Source: an uncultured Chloroflexota bacterium
Lineage (GTDB): Bacteria; Chloroflexota; Limnocylindria; Limnocylindrales; Limnocylindraceae
Direction of reading: 5' to 3'
Assembly: GCA_903944295.1 (NCBI GenBank)
Contig: CAJARA010000030.1
Location: forward strand, 1 to 28,182
Length of the DNA: 28,182 bases
The notes under the pieces: model-generated
What the model saw: only the letters and a program-made list of their open reading frames with translations
Databases searched by the model: none
Told to the model about the DNA's origin: nothing
In this document: positions 16,363 through 23,316 of the stretch, piece by piece
Layout of the letters: the number at the start of each line of letters is the position of its first letter
Position numbering within the stretch: position 1 is the first letter of the stretch
Program-made: the position numbers and the translations under genes

Positions 16363-16947
16363 TCACTCCCCTTCGGATGAGCTGGTGGTTGGTTCGGCTA
16401 GCGTAGCGGAACTTGCCGCGGACGCCTCCCGAGCCTTCGGTTTCGCCAATGCTAGCAGTTGGATCGAGAGGAAGCGTCCCTCGAGGAGCGGGGGGCGCTC
16501 CAGCTGGGAGACGTCCGATAACCCCTCCACGACCCTGGTCAGGATCCCCTGCCCGATCTCAGGGTGGGTCATCTCACGGCCACGGAACTTGACCGAGAAC
16601 TTGACCCGGTCCCCAGCCGAGAGGAACTTGTGGGCCTGGCGGATCTTGGTCTGGAGGTCGGCCTCGCCAATCTTGGGGGTGCAGCGGAGCTCCTTCAGGT
16701 CGGCCGTCTTCTGGCGCTTCTTGGAGTCCTTCTCTTTCTTCTGCAACTCGTACTTGTACTGCCCGTAGTTGAGGTATTTGCAGACTGGTGGGGCTGACGT
16801 GGGGGCGACCTCTACAAGGTCAAGCCCGCGCTCTTGCGCCTGCCGAAGGGCTTCGTGTGTGGGGAGAACGCCGAGTTGGTTTCCATCTTCGTCGAGGACG
16901 CGCACCTGTGGCACGCGGATTTGAAGATTGATTCGCAAGTCCTTAAT
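16363..16947 (-). CDS. infC: Translation initiation factor IF-3, probable ATT start
   Basis: IF-3 checks start-codon/initiator-tRNA pairing and keeps 30S subunits free. The protein has the N-domain (INLQIRVPQVRVLDEDGNQ), the linker (YGQYKYELQKKEKDSKKRQK) and the C-domain (KFSVKFRGREMTHPEIG), with a Ser/Glu-rich tail. No ATG or GTG exists between the in-frame stop TAG (16953-16951) and the conserved region; the only candidates are TTG at 16938 and ATT at 16947. GAGGG lies 8 nt before the ATT, which is good spacing, but 17 nt before the TTG. ATT gives 194 residues starting IKDLRIN. E. coli infC also starts with AUU and uses it for self-repression by IF-3. Confidence 0.95.
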   Translation of the reverse strand: MKDLRINLQIRVPQVRVLDEDGNQLGVLPTHEALRQAQERGLDLVEVAPTSAPPVCKYLNYGQYKYELQKKEKDSKKRQKTADLKELRCTPKIGEADLQTKIRQAHKFLSAGDRVKFSVKFRGREMTHPEIGQGILTRVVEGLSDVSQLERPPLLEGRFLSIQLLALAKPKAREASAASSATLAEPTTSSSEGE

Positions 16948-17042
16948 CGGCTACACCCTCACGATCGTCTGTATCACTCCCTGCGGAGACCTTCCACGGG
17001 GGCGGCAAGCGTAGCACCTTGAGGCACGGGAGGACTTCCCGC
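16948..17042 (-). other. infC leader / thrS-infC gap
   Basis: A 95-nt non-coding stretch, one of the two longest gaps in the window. It contains a small hairpin directly after the thrS stop (CGGGA-AGTCC-TCCCG, 17041-17027) with no T-tract, and the infC ribosome-binding site. I could not recognise an L20-type ribosomal leader fold or a clear promoter. It may still hold regulation of infC-rpmI-rplT. Confidence 0.4.
16956..16960 (-). promoter_or_regulatory. Shine-Dalgarno deciding the infC ATT start
   Basis: GAGGG on the minus strand is followed by an 8-nt spacer and ATT (16947-16945). It is too far from the alternative TTG at 16938. An AAGG next to that TTG leaves only 2 nt of spacing. Confidence 0.5.
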
Positions 17043-18881
17043 TCACGAAGCGCTGCGTGAGGCGGCCTTCGCGGCGAGTGTGGCGGCAAGCGCCTCCCAA
17101 CTCGTTGCCGGCTCCTGCGTGCCGTCACGCCAGCGAGGGGCGGCCCCACCCGCTTCAATCTCCTTGTCACCGAGGACGAGCATGAGTGGAACCTTCTGCT
17201 CTTGCGCAAGGCGAATCTTGTTCTGCATCCGTGCAGATGATGCATCAACGGAGACGCGAATCCCTGCGGCCCGAAGTGTTGCGGCGCCAGCGGCGGCCGC
17301 CTCTTCGTGGCGATCAGAGATTGGGATGATGACGACCTGCTCAGGTGCGAGCCAGAAGGGGAAGGCACCGGCGTAGTGCTCAACGAGGATGCCGATGAAG
17401 CGCTCAAGTGAGCCGTAGATGGCGCGGTGAATCGCGATCGGTCGGACACGCTCCCCCGCCTCATCCACATACTCAAGGTCGAAGCGCTCAGGGAGCATCG
17501 CGAGGTCCACCTGAATCGTTGCCGTCTGCCACTCGCGACCGAGCGCGTCACGCACGATGATGTCGATTTTTGGCGCGTAGAAGGCACCGTCGCCCGCGTT
17601 GAGGCGCCACTTGGCACCAGATCGCTTCAGCGCCGATTCAATCATCGCCTCGGCCTTCTCCCAGAGCTTCGGATCGCCGAGCGCCTTTGCAGGCTTGGTG
17701 GAGAAGACGAGCTCGACGGGGAGATCAAACCAGCCGTAGACCGTGGCAACCTCACCGAGCAGGGCGTCAATCTCGCTCTCAATCTGATCCGGTCGCACGT
17801 AGATGTGTCCGTCGTCTTGAATGAAGTGACGCACGCGCGTCAGGCCGCTCAGCGTCCCAGAGAGTTCGTTGCGGTGCAGTCGACCGTACTCTGCGAGGCG
17901 CAGCGGAAGGTCGCGGTAGCTGCGCGTCTTTGTCTTATAGATGACGGTGCTCTCCGGGCAGTTCATCGGCTTCAGGCTGAACTGCTCACCTTCAGATTCA
18001 ATGACGAACATGTTCTCGCGGTAGAGCTCCCAGTGTCCCGACTGCTCCCAGAGGCGCTTGCTGACAATGATCGGCGTAGAGATCTCTTGATAGCCGCGCG
18101 CCTCTTGCAGATTGCGCATCGCGCCCTCAAGTGTGCGCCAGAGGAGTTGCCCCTTCGGATGCCAGAAGGCGCTACCAGGAGAAACGTCATGGAAGGAGAA
18201 GAGGTCGAGCGCCACACCGAGTCGTCGGTGGTCACGCTTCTTCATCTCGTCGCGACGCCAAATGAACTGGTCAAGCTCATCTTGCGTATCCCATGCGGTC
18301 CCGTAGATGCGCTGCAACATCGGCCGATCGCTCTTGCCGCGCCAATACGCGCCAGCAACGGAGAGGAGCTTGTACGGGCCGATCTTGCCAGTGCTCTCCA
18401 CATGCGGCCCACGACAAAGATCCTGGAAATCGCCGTGGGTATAGGTGGTGACGTTCGGCTTCGGCTGGCCGGCCGCTGCAGCCTTAGTGGCGAGATCATC
18501 CATGATCTCGACCTTGAACGTCTGGTCGAGCTTCACGAGCTTCGCGCGCGCATCATCAAACGCGTGCTCGTCCAACTTGAAGGTGTGATTTGCGGCGATG
18601 CTCTTCGCCATCTCTGCTTCAATTGAGGCGAGGTCTTCTGGCGTCAGTGGGCGCTCAAGGAGGAAGTCGTAGTAGAAGCCGTCGGTGATGGCGGGTCCGA
18701 TGCCGAGCTTCACGCCAGGGAAGAGGCGCATCACCGCCTCCGCCATTACGTGCGCGGCGGAGTGGCGCATGCGGCCGAAGTGATCAGCGGCGCCAGCGTC
18801 AAGGAGTTCGTCGGCTGAGCCGCGCGTCGGCGCGGCGAGGAGCTCCTCTTCGAGTGCCGCCTGGACCGCCTCTTCAGCCAT
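17043..18881 (-). CDS. thrS: Threonyl-tRNA synthetase lacking the TGS domain
   Basis: ThrRS charges tRNA-Thr and edits Ser-tRNA-Thr. The 612-residue product has the editing domain with H40-SAA-H44 and DLCRGPH (C156, H160), then the class II core with zinc ligands C308 (MNCPES), H359 (DDGHI) and H485 (AIHRAIYG), and the anticodon-binding domain (last 110 residues, PISDRHEEAAAAGAATL). The roughly 60-residue N-terminal TGS domain of E. coli ThrRS is missing; only 39 residues precede the editing motif. Start ATG 18881 has GGGGAG 6 nt upstream. tRNA-Val ends 28 bp upstream on the same strand, so both may share a transcript. Confidence 0.97.
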   Translation of the reverse strand: MAEEAVQAALEEELLAAPTRGSADELLDAGAADHFGRMRHSAAHVMAEAVMRLFPGVKLGIGPAITDGFYYDFLLERPLTPEDLASIEAEMAKSIAANHTFKLDEHAFDDARAKLVKLDQTFKVEIMDDLATKAAAAGQPKPNVTTYTHGDFQDLCRGPHVESTGKIGPYKLLSVAGAYWRGKSDRPMLQRIYGTAWDTQDELDQFIWRRDEMKKRDHRRLGVALDLFSFHDVSPGSAFWHPKGQLLWRTLEGAMRNLQEARGYQEISTPIIVSKRLWEQSGHWELYRENMFVIESEGEQFSLKPMNCPESTVIYKTKTRSYRDLPLRLAEYGRLHRNELSGTLSGLTRVRHFIQDDGHIYVRPDQIESEIDALLGEVATVYGWFDLPVELVFSTKPAKALGDPKLWEKAEAMIESALKRSGAKWRLNAGDGAFYAPKIDIIVRDALGREWQTATIQVDLAMLPERFDLEYVDEAGERVRPIAIHRAIYGSLERFIGILVEHYAGAFPFWLAPEQVVIIPISDRHEEAAAAGAATLRAAGIRVSVDASSARMQNKIRLAQEQKVPLMLVLGDKEIEAGGAAPRWRDGTQEPATSWEALAATLAAKAASRSAS

Positions 18882-18909
18882 TCGTTGCTCCCCTGCCTCC
18901 TCAATATTG

Positions 18910-18986
18910 TGGTGGGCGGTATAGGACTCGAACCTACGACCTCAGCCATGTCAAGGCTGCGCTCTAACCAACTGAGCTAACCGCCC
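18910..18986 (-). tRNA. tRNA-Val (GAC)
   Basis: A 77-nt cloverleaf with encoded CCA: acceptor GGGCGGT/ACCGCCC, D arm GCTC...GAGC, anticodon stem CAGCC/GGCTG with loop TTGACAT (anticodon GAC), T arm GTAGG-TTCGAGT-CCTAT, discriminator A followed by CCA. It lies 28 bp upstream of thrS on the same strand and 35 bp from the divergent PfkB kinase gene. Confidence 0.97.
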
Positions 18987-18996
18987 GAGGTCCCTG

Positions 18997-19002
18997 AGGA
19001 TA
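18997..19002 (-). promoter_or_regulatory. Putative -10 for tRNA-Val (and thrS operon)
   Basis: TATCCT on the minus strand ends 10 nt before the tRNA 5' end, which would leave a leader of about 3-4 nt. No clear -35 is seen. If real, it could drive tRNA-Val-thrS-infC and onwards. Confidence 0.35.
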
Positions 19003-19007
19003 GCCGA

Positions 19008-19013
19008 TACACT
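19008..19013 (+). promoter_or_regulatory. Putative -10 for the pseudouridine genes
   Basis: TACACT on the plus strand ends 8 nt before the ATG of the PfkB kinase gene. There is no Shine-Dalgarno sequence in the C-rich gap (ccccgcct), so a leaderless or nearly leaderless mRNA is likely. A -35 would fall around the 5' end of the divergent tRNA-Val. Confidence 0.35.
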
Positions 19014-19021
19014 CCCCGCCT

Positions 19022-19924
19022 ATGAGTGGTGCGAGTGGAGACCCCCTGGAAGCGCGTGCGGCGAGTGCCCCGCTGATCGTCTGTGTCGGCGACCTGATTG
19101 ATGAGATCGCCGTCCGCCTCACGGCACCCTGGCGACGCGGAAGCGACGCAGCGGCACAGATCAGCCGACGACGTGGCGGGAGCGCCGCGAATGTCGCCGT
19201 CGCTGCGGCAGCGGCCGGTGGACGAGCGCGCTTCATTGGCGCGATTGGCAGCGACACAACGGGCGATGCACTGGAGGCGGCACTGCTCGCCGCGGGCGTA
19301 GAGCCACTCCTTCAACGCGATGGGCGCAGCCCATCGATCATCGTCATCGTTGAACCAGATGGTGAGCGCACCATGCTCCCCGATCGCGGTGTTGCAATGA
19401 CGCTGACGCACCCTGGTCCAAAGGCACTCAGCGGCGCCAGCTGGCTCCACGCACCCGCCTACTCCCTGATCGGCGAACCACTGGGCGCCACAACCAACGC
19501 GCTCTTTCGCGAAGCTGTCAACTCAGGGATCGCCACGTCGCTCGATGCCTCCTCCGTTGGCGCACTCGCCGCATGGGGGCCTGAGGAGAGTCGCAGACGC
19601 TTCGGCGAAACTGGCGCATCACACCTCTTCGCGAACGAAGAGGAGGTTGCATACCTTGATCTCATCGAGCGACCGATCCCGAACATGACCCTGATCGTGA
19701 AGCGTGGAGCGGGCCTTGCCGAGGTGCGCGATCCTCACGGCCGCCAGATCGCCACGCTCCCCGCACCACCGCTCAGTGGGGCGATTGACTCAACTGGGGC
19801 TGGCGACGCGTTCGCAGGCGGCTTCGCGGTTGCACGCGCAGGGGGCGCAGCGTGGGAAGATGCGCTGCGCGCCGGACACCGTGCCGCGAGCGCACACCTG
19901 ATGGAACAGCAGAAGCGGGGTTGA
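19022..19924 (+). CDS. psuK: PfkB-family kinase, likely pseudouridine kinase
   Basis: A 300-residue ribokinase-like sugar/nucleoside kinase. The N-terminal signature RRGGSAANVAVAAAAAGG at 50-67 and the C-terminal signature DSTGAGDAFAGGF at 256-268, with the catalytic base D262, are intact. The PfkB family includes ribokinase, adenosine kinase and PsuK, and the sequence alone does not settle the substrate. The next gene, 1 bp away on the same strand, is PsuG, so phosphorylation of pseudouridine to pseudouridine 5'-phosphate is the best inference. The start ATG has no ribosome-binding site but a -10-like element just upstream; the first 15 residues are low-complexity and a later start is possible. 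Confidence 0.85.
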   Translation: MSGASGDPLEARAASAPLIVCVGDLIDEIAVRLTAPWRRGSDAAAQISRRRGGSAANVAVAAAAAGGRARFIGAIGSDTTGDALEAALLAAGVEPLLQRDGRSPSIIVIVEPDGERTMLPDRGVAMTLTHPGPKALSGASWLHAPAYSLIGEPLGATTNALFREAVNSGIATSLDASSVGALAAWGPEESRRRFGETGASHLFANEEEVAYLDLIERPIPNMTLIVKRGAGLAEVRDPHGRQIATLPAPPLSGAIDSTGAGDAFAGGFAVARAGGAAWEDALRAGHRAASAHLMEQQKRG

Positions 19925-19925
19925 G

Positions 19926-20846
19926 ATGATCGTTCGATGTTCGTCCGAGGTTGCCGCGGCACTCAGTGAGGGGCGCCCTGTCGTTGCCCTGGAGTCAACG
20001 ATCACCTCAGCGCTCGGGCTCCCCGCCCCATACAACCGTGAATGCTTTGACCGCGTCAACGCAGCGATTCGCACCGAGGGTGCAGTTCCCGCACTCACCG
20101 GCCTCCTTGATGGTCAGCTCATCGCTGGCGTAGAGGCTGGCGAAGAGGATCGGCTCCTCAACGCAACGCAGAAGCTTGCGGAGCGCGATCTCTACGGCGC
20201 GATGGCGGCGCGCCTTGACGCTGGCGTCAGCACCGTTTCAGCAACGGTCGCAATCGCCCATTTCGCTGGCATCCGCATCTTCGCCACTGGCGGCATTGGC
20301 GGCGTGCACCGTGGCGCAGAGCAGAGCTTTGACGTCTCATCTGACCTTGGCGCCATGGCCCGTCACCCGGTCGCCGTGGTGAGCGCAGGGGCGAAGGCCT
20401 TCCTTGATCTTGCCAAGACACTTGAAGTGCTTGAGACACTCAGCGTTCCTGTTGTCGGTTACCAGACGGACGAGTTCCCCGCCTTCTGGAGTCGCAGTAG
20501 CGGGCTAAAGATTGCTCACCGCGTAGAGACGCCAGACGCGATCGCCGCGACGATGAACGCCGCACGGGATTCGGGATGGCAGGGTGGCCTTCTCATCGCC
20601 AACCCGATCCCTCGTGCCGACGAAATCCCATCCGCAGAGATTGCCGCCGCAATTGAACACGGCCTTGCCACTGCAGCGGCAGTCGGGGCAACCGGCCCAG
20701 CGGCAACTCCGCGCATCCTCGCCGCAATTGCCGCCGCGACGGCATCGCGCTCAATTCCGGCGAATCTTGCACTCGCAGCGTCAAACGCATCGCTTGCGGC
20801 AAAGGTTGCCGTTGCGCTCTCGCGCTTGGGCGGCGTTCGGAACTAG
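19926..20846 (+). CDS. psuG: Pseudouridine-5'-phosphate glycosidase
   Basis: PsuG (EC 4.2.1.70) splits the C-C glycosidic bond of pseudouridine 5'-phosphate to uracil and ribose 5-phosphate. The 306-residue product has family length and keeps the active-site positions: E23 (ALESTIT), D140 (SSDLGAM) and K157 (SAGAKAFLD), plus IFATGGIGGVHRG at 118-130. Its ATG follows the kinase stop by 1 bp. Together the pair salvages pseudouridine released by RNA turnover. No dedicated transporter is attached; the neighbouring MFS gene is convergent. Confidence 0.96.
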   Translation: MIVRCSSEVAAALSEGRPVVALESTITSALGLPAPYNRECFDRVNAAIRTEGAVPALTGLLDGQLIAGVEAGEEDRLLNATQKLAERDLYGAMAARLDAGVSTVSATVAIAHFAGIRIFATGGIGGVHRGAEQSFDVSSDLGAMARHPVAVVSAGAKAFLDLAKTLEVLETLSVPVVGYQTDEFPAFWSRSSGLKIAHRVETPDAIAATMNAARDSGWQGGLLIANPIPRADEIPSAEIAAAIEHGLATAAAVGATGPAATPRILAAIAAATASRSIPANLALAASNASLAAKVAVALSRLGGVRN

Positions 20847-20868
20847 CTTCTGAAACAGGCGTCGAGAA

Positions 20869-22215
20869 CTAGGCGCTCGGCGCCGTTGCACTGTGTCGCG
20901 GGCCGCGGACGATCGAGAGCAGCGCAACCACCGCGATCAAGATCCCCACACCGAGGAGCGTATTCGTTGCGCCAATCGCATCGGCAATCGGTCCTACCGC
21001 AATGATCGGCGCAAAGCTGCCGAGGCTGACTAGCATGTTGAGCACGCCGAAGACACGCCCACGCACCTCCTCTGGCAGCTCCTCTTGCAGCGCAGTCTGG
21101 GCTGGAATGGCGACGAGACCATAAGAGGCACCAGCAAAGTAGGCGACGAAGATCACCGTAGCGAGCGCTGATGCACCACTGCCGATCGGAAGTCCGCCGA
21201 GCACGCTGGCGCCATCAGAGATCGCACGACTGATCGGTTCGGCGAGCGCGAGGAGGGCGAGGCCGGCGCCAACACCGAGCAGCCCCCCTTCAATGAGGCG
21301 ACGGCGAGAGATTGCCTGCCCCCAACTATTCAGCGCCAAGATTCCCGTGACCACACCGAGTCCAATCGGCAAGACGATCAACCAGAAGTCGCGAGCCTCA
21401 AGTCCCAGCGCGTTTGCTACGTACTCTGGCCCGAGAACGCCCATTAGACCAACGACGCTTGCGGCGATTGAGAGATAGGTGAGCGACCAGAGGACAGAGC
21501 CGTTCGCGCGGATGTAGCGCAGCCCCTCCATTAGTTCAGATGTTGTAGTCCGCGTCGTCTCCCGTGTTGAGGCGCGCAGGCCCTCTGCGTGTGCGGTGGG
21601 TGGCGCCGCCGGAAGGCCAATGCACAGGATTCCAGCGATCAGGAAGAGACCTGCAACGAACACGATGGCTGCCTCTGGTCCGGCGATGCGCACAACGGCG
21701 GGGCCGAGCAGTGCAAAGCCGAGCGCGAAGGCTGCATTCAGGGTGAAGGTGAAGAGTCCGTTTGCTGATGTGAGCTGATCTCTTCGGACGAGCAGCGGGA
21801 TCATCGCAAGCTCCGCCGGCGCAAAGACCGTCGTCATGAAGCTCGCAAAGATGTTCAGCAGCATCACGGCCCCAAGCGAGTCGACGCTACCAAGCATCAG
21901 GAAGAAGGCGGCGGCGCGCGAAAGGTTCGCCACGACCAAGACGAGTCGCTTATCGAGGCGATCCACCCAAACGCCAGAGATCGGCGAGAGGAGGACGGCG
22001 GGGACGAGGAAGCTCAAGAAGAGGAGGCTCAGCGCTGAGGTAGAGCTACTCCGCTCCGCAACAAGGACGGTGAGTCCGTAGAGGACGACGTTGCCGCCGA
22101 TCTGCGTAAGGAGTTGGGCGATCCAGAGGCGCAGGAAGGCGCCGTTTCGCAGCACCCCCACATCTGGGGGCTGCTGGAAGTCAGGGATCTCCTTCTTTAT
22201 CTGTGACTCGCTCAC
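20869..22215 (-). CDS. MFS transporter (MFS_3/efflux type)
   Basis: A 448-residue membrane protein with about 12 hydrophobic segments in two halves, split by a cytoplasmic loop near 205-225. The N-terminus NGAFLRLWIAQLLTQIGGNVVLYG and the loop GVWVDRLDKRLVLV are typical of the MFS branch that includes macrolide efflux and EntS-like exporters. The substrate cannot be told. The start is GTG 22215 with a good ribosome-binding site (GGAGG, spacing 4). tRNA-Arg ends 25 bp upstream on the same strand. It converges on psuG with 22 bp between stops. Confidence 0.9.
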   Translation of the reverse strand: MSESQIKKEIPDFQQPPDVGVLRNGAFLRLWIAQLLTQIGGNVVLYGLTVLVAERSSSTSALSLLFLSFLVPAVLLSPISGVWVDRLDKRLVLVVANLSRAAAFFLMLGSVDSLGAVMLLNIFASFMTTVFAPAELAMIPLLVRRDQLTSANGLFTFTLNAAFALGFALLGPAVVRIAGPEAAIVFVAGLFLIAGILCIGLPAAPPTAHAEGLRASTRETTRTTTSELMEGLRYIRANGSVLWSLTYLSIAASVVGLMGVLGPEYVANALGLEARDFWLIVLPIGLGVVTGILALNSWGQAISRRRLIEGGLLGVGAGLALLALAEPISRAISDGASVLGGLPIGSGASALATVIFVAYFAGASYGLVAIPAQTALQEELPEEVRGRVFGVLNMLVSLGSFAPIIAVGPIADAIGATNTLLGVGILIAVVALLSIVRGPRHSATAPSA

Positions 22216-22240
22216 GCTGCCTCCATCCTGCCGCTTCCTC

Positions 22241-22316
22241 TGGTGCCCCCGGCCGGAATCGAACCGACGACGCCCGCCTTAGGACGGCGGCGCTCTATCC
22301 ACTGAGCTACGGGGGC
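22241..22316 (-). tRNA. tRNA-Arg (CCT)
   Basis: A 76-nt cloverleaf with encoded CCA: acceptor GCCCCCG/CGGGGGC, D arm GCTC...GAGC, anticodon stem CCGCC/GGCGG with loop GTCCTAA (anticodon CCT, reading AGG), T arm GTCGG-TTCGATT-CCGGC, discriminator A then CCA. It stands 25 bp upstream of the MFS gene and is divergent from the glutaredoxin-like gene. Confidence 0.97.
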
Positions 22317-22324
22317 CCGTCAAG

Positions 22325-22330
22325 ATGGTA
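22325..22330 (-). promoter_or_regulatory. Putative -10 for tRNA-Arg
   Basis: TACCAT on the minus strand ends 8 nt before the tRNA 5' end, so transcription would start at or 1-2 nt before the mature tRNA. No clear -35. Confidence 0.35.
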
Positions 22331-22346
22331 GCCCAGCGCCGCGTGG

Positions 22347-22352
22347 GAGAAT
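22347..22352 (+). promoter_or_regulatory. Putative extended -10 for the grx-ccdA-tlpA unit
   Basis: TGG-GAGAAT on the plus strand has the TGn extension and ends 6 nt before the ATG of the glutaredoxin-like gene, so the transcript would start at the ATG. The intervening ACGGGG is too close to the ATG to work as a normal ribosome-binding site. Confidence 0.35.
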
Positions 22353-22358
22353 ACGGGG

Positions 22359-22628
22359 ATGGAGACGCGCAGCATCACCCTCTACAGTCGGCCCGAGTGC
22401 GAACTCTGCGTGGAGGCCCTTGCAGCCCTCCGCCAGATTGTGGCCGCCTCCCCCACCCCGATCGTCATTAGCGAGATCAATGTCGAGGGGGATCCAGCGC
22501 TGCATCAACGCCTCCTCACGGAGATCCCTGCCGTTGAATACGGGGGTCAACTCCTCTCGCATGCAACGAGTCAGCTGCGCATTGCAACGTTTATCGCCAA
22601 GGTTGATGACACGGTGCAGCATGTCTGA
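22359..22628 (+). CDS. Glutaredoxin-like protein (DUF836 type)
   Basis: An 89-residue thioredoxin-fold protein with a redox motif C14-EL-C17 in ITLYSRPECELC and the cis-Pro loop EIPAVEYGGQ. Length and pattern fit the small glutaredoxin-like family often found beside CcdA. Its stop overlaps the ccdA start by 8 bp, which points to a common role in thiol-disulfide transfer. The electron donor and target cannot be read from the sequence. Confidence 0.85.
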   Translation: METRSITLYSRPECELCVEALAALRQIVAASPTPIVISEINVEGDPALHQRLLTEIPAVEYGGQLLSHATSQLRIATFIAKVDDTVQHV

Positions 22629-23313
22629 GGTGAGCCTCCTCACCGCAGTCGTGGCGGGACTCTTGAGCTTCCTCTCCCCGTGTGTTCTTCCACTCGTCCC
22701 GGCATACCTTGGCCGACTCGCATCGTTAGCGAGCGGTGAGTCGGCAACGCTCCATGCACTCCTCTTTGTGAGTGGATTCAGTGCCATCTTCACCCTCCTC
22801 GGCGTCGGCGCCGCATACGCTGGAGGTGCACTTGGATCGGTTCTACCCATCGTGCAACTTCCACTCGGTCTCGTTGTCTTCTTCGGCGGCCTGCACCTTG
22901 CAGGCGTTGTGCGCATCCCGTTCCTTGATCGCAGCCAGGCGCCACGTAGCTACTCCGCCGCTGGGCGCAGTGGCAGCCTCCTCCTTGGCGCCGCATTTGC
23001 GATGGCATGGACGCCGTGTATCGGGATCGTGCTCGGCTCAATCCTTGCGCTCGCCGCAACAGGGAGCGATCCGATCGGCTCCGTTGCACTCCTACTCAGC
23101 TACAGCGCGGGGCTCGGCCTCCCATTCATTGGGCTGGGAGTTGTTGCGCAGCGAAACGCTGATCGACTCCCTGCGCTCCTCTCACGCTTGCGGGGAGGGA
23201 CGCGCCTCGCTGGCCGAGTCGGCGGCCTCCTCGTTGCGGCGGTCGGACTCGCGATCGCCGCCGGACTCCTTCCAACACTGGCCCGCCTCCTCCCAGGAAT
23301 CCAAGGGCTCTAG
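22621..23313 (+). CDS. ccdA: Cytochrome c biogenesis / disulfide relay protein CcdA
   Basis: CcdA moves reducing equivalents from cytoplasmic thioredoxin across the membrane to extracytoplasmic thiol proteins. The 230-residue product has six hydrophobic segments and the two conserved intramembrane cysteines, C21 (LSFLSPCVLPLVPAYLG) and C133 (AMAWTPCIGIVLGS). The ATG at 22621 overlaps the upstream gene (ATGTCTGA). A longer open frame begins further upstream but lies inside the glutaredoxin gene in another frame and does not look like CcdA. The TlpA-like partner follows 3 bp after the stop. Confidence 0.93.
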   Translation: MSEVSLLTAVVAGLLSFLSPCVLPLVPAYLGRLASLASGESATLHALLFVSGFSAIFTLLGVGAAYAGGALGSVLPIVQLPLGLVVFFGGLHLAGVVRIPFLDRSQAPRSYSAAGRSGSLLLGAAFAMAWTPCIGIVLGSILALAATGSDPIGSVALLLSYSAGLGLPFIGLGVVAQRNADRLPALLSRLRGGTRLAGRVGGLLVAAVGLAIAAGLLPTLARLLPGIQGL

Positions 23314-23316
23314 TAC

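Noticed and set aside
18006..18015. GAACATGTTC palindrome resembling a Gram-positive SOS box
   Set aside because: The spacer is 2 nt instead of 4, and it is inside the thrS coding sequence far from a start.
17427..18626. 399-codon plus-strand open frame
   Set aside because: Antisense shadow of thrS in GC-rich DNA; thrS has all catalytic residues and this frame resembles nothing.
18902..18909. CAATATTG palindrome between tRNA-Val and thrS
   Set aside because: Eight-bp palindromes are common by chance; no support for an operator.
22420..22620. Upstream extension of the ccdA frame
   Set aside because: Lies in another frame inside the glutaredoxin-like gene and is Pro/Arg-rich rather than hydrophobic.
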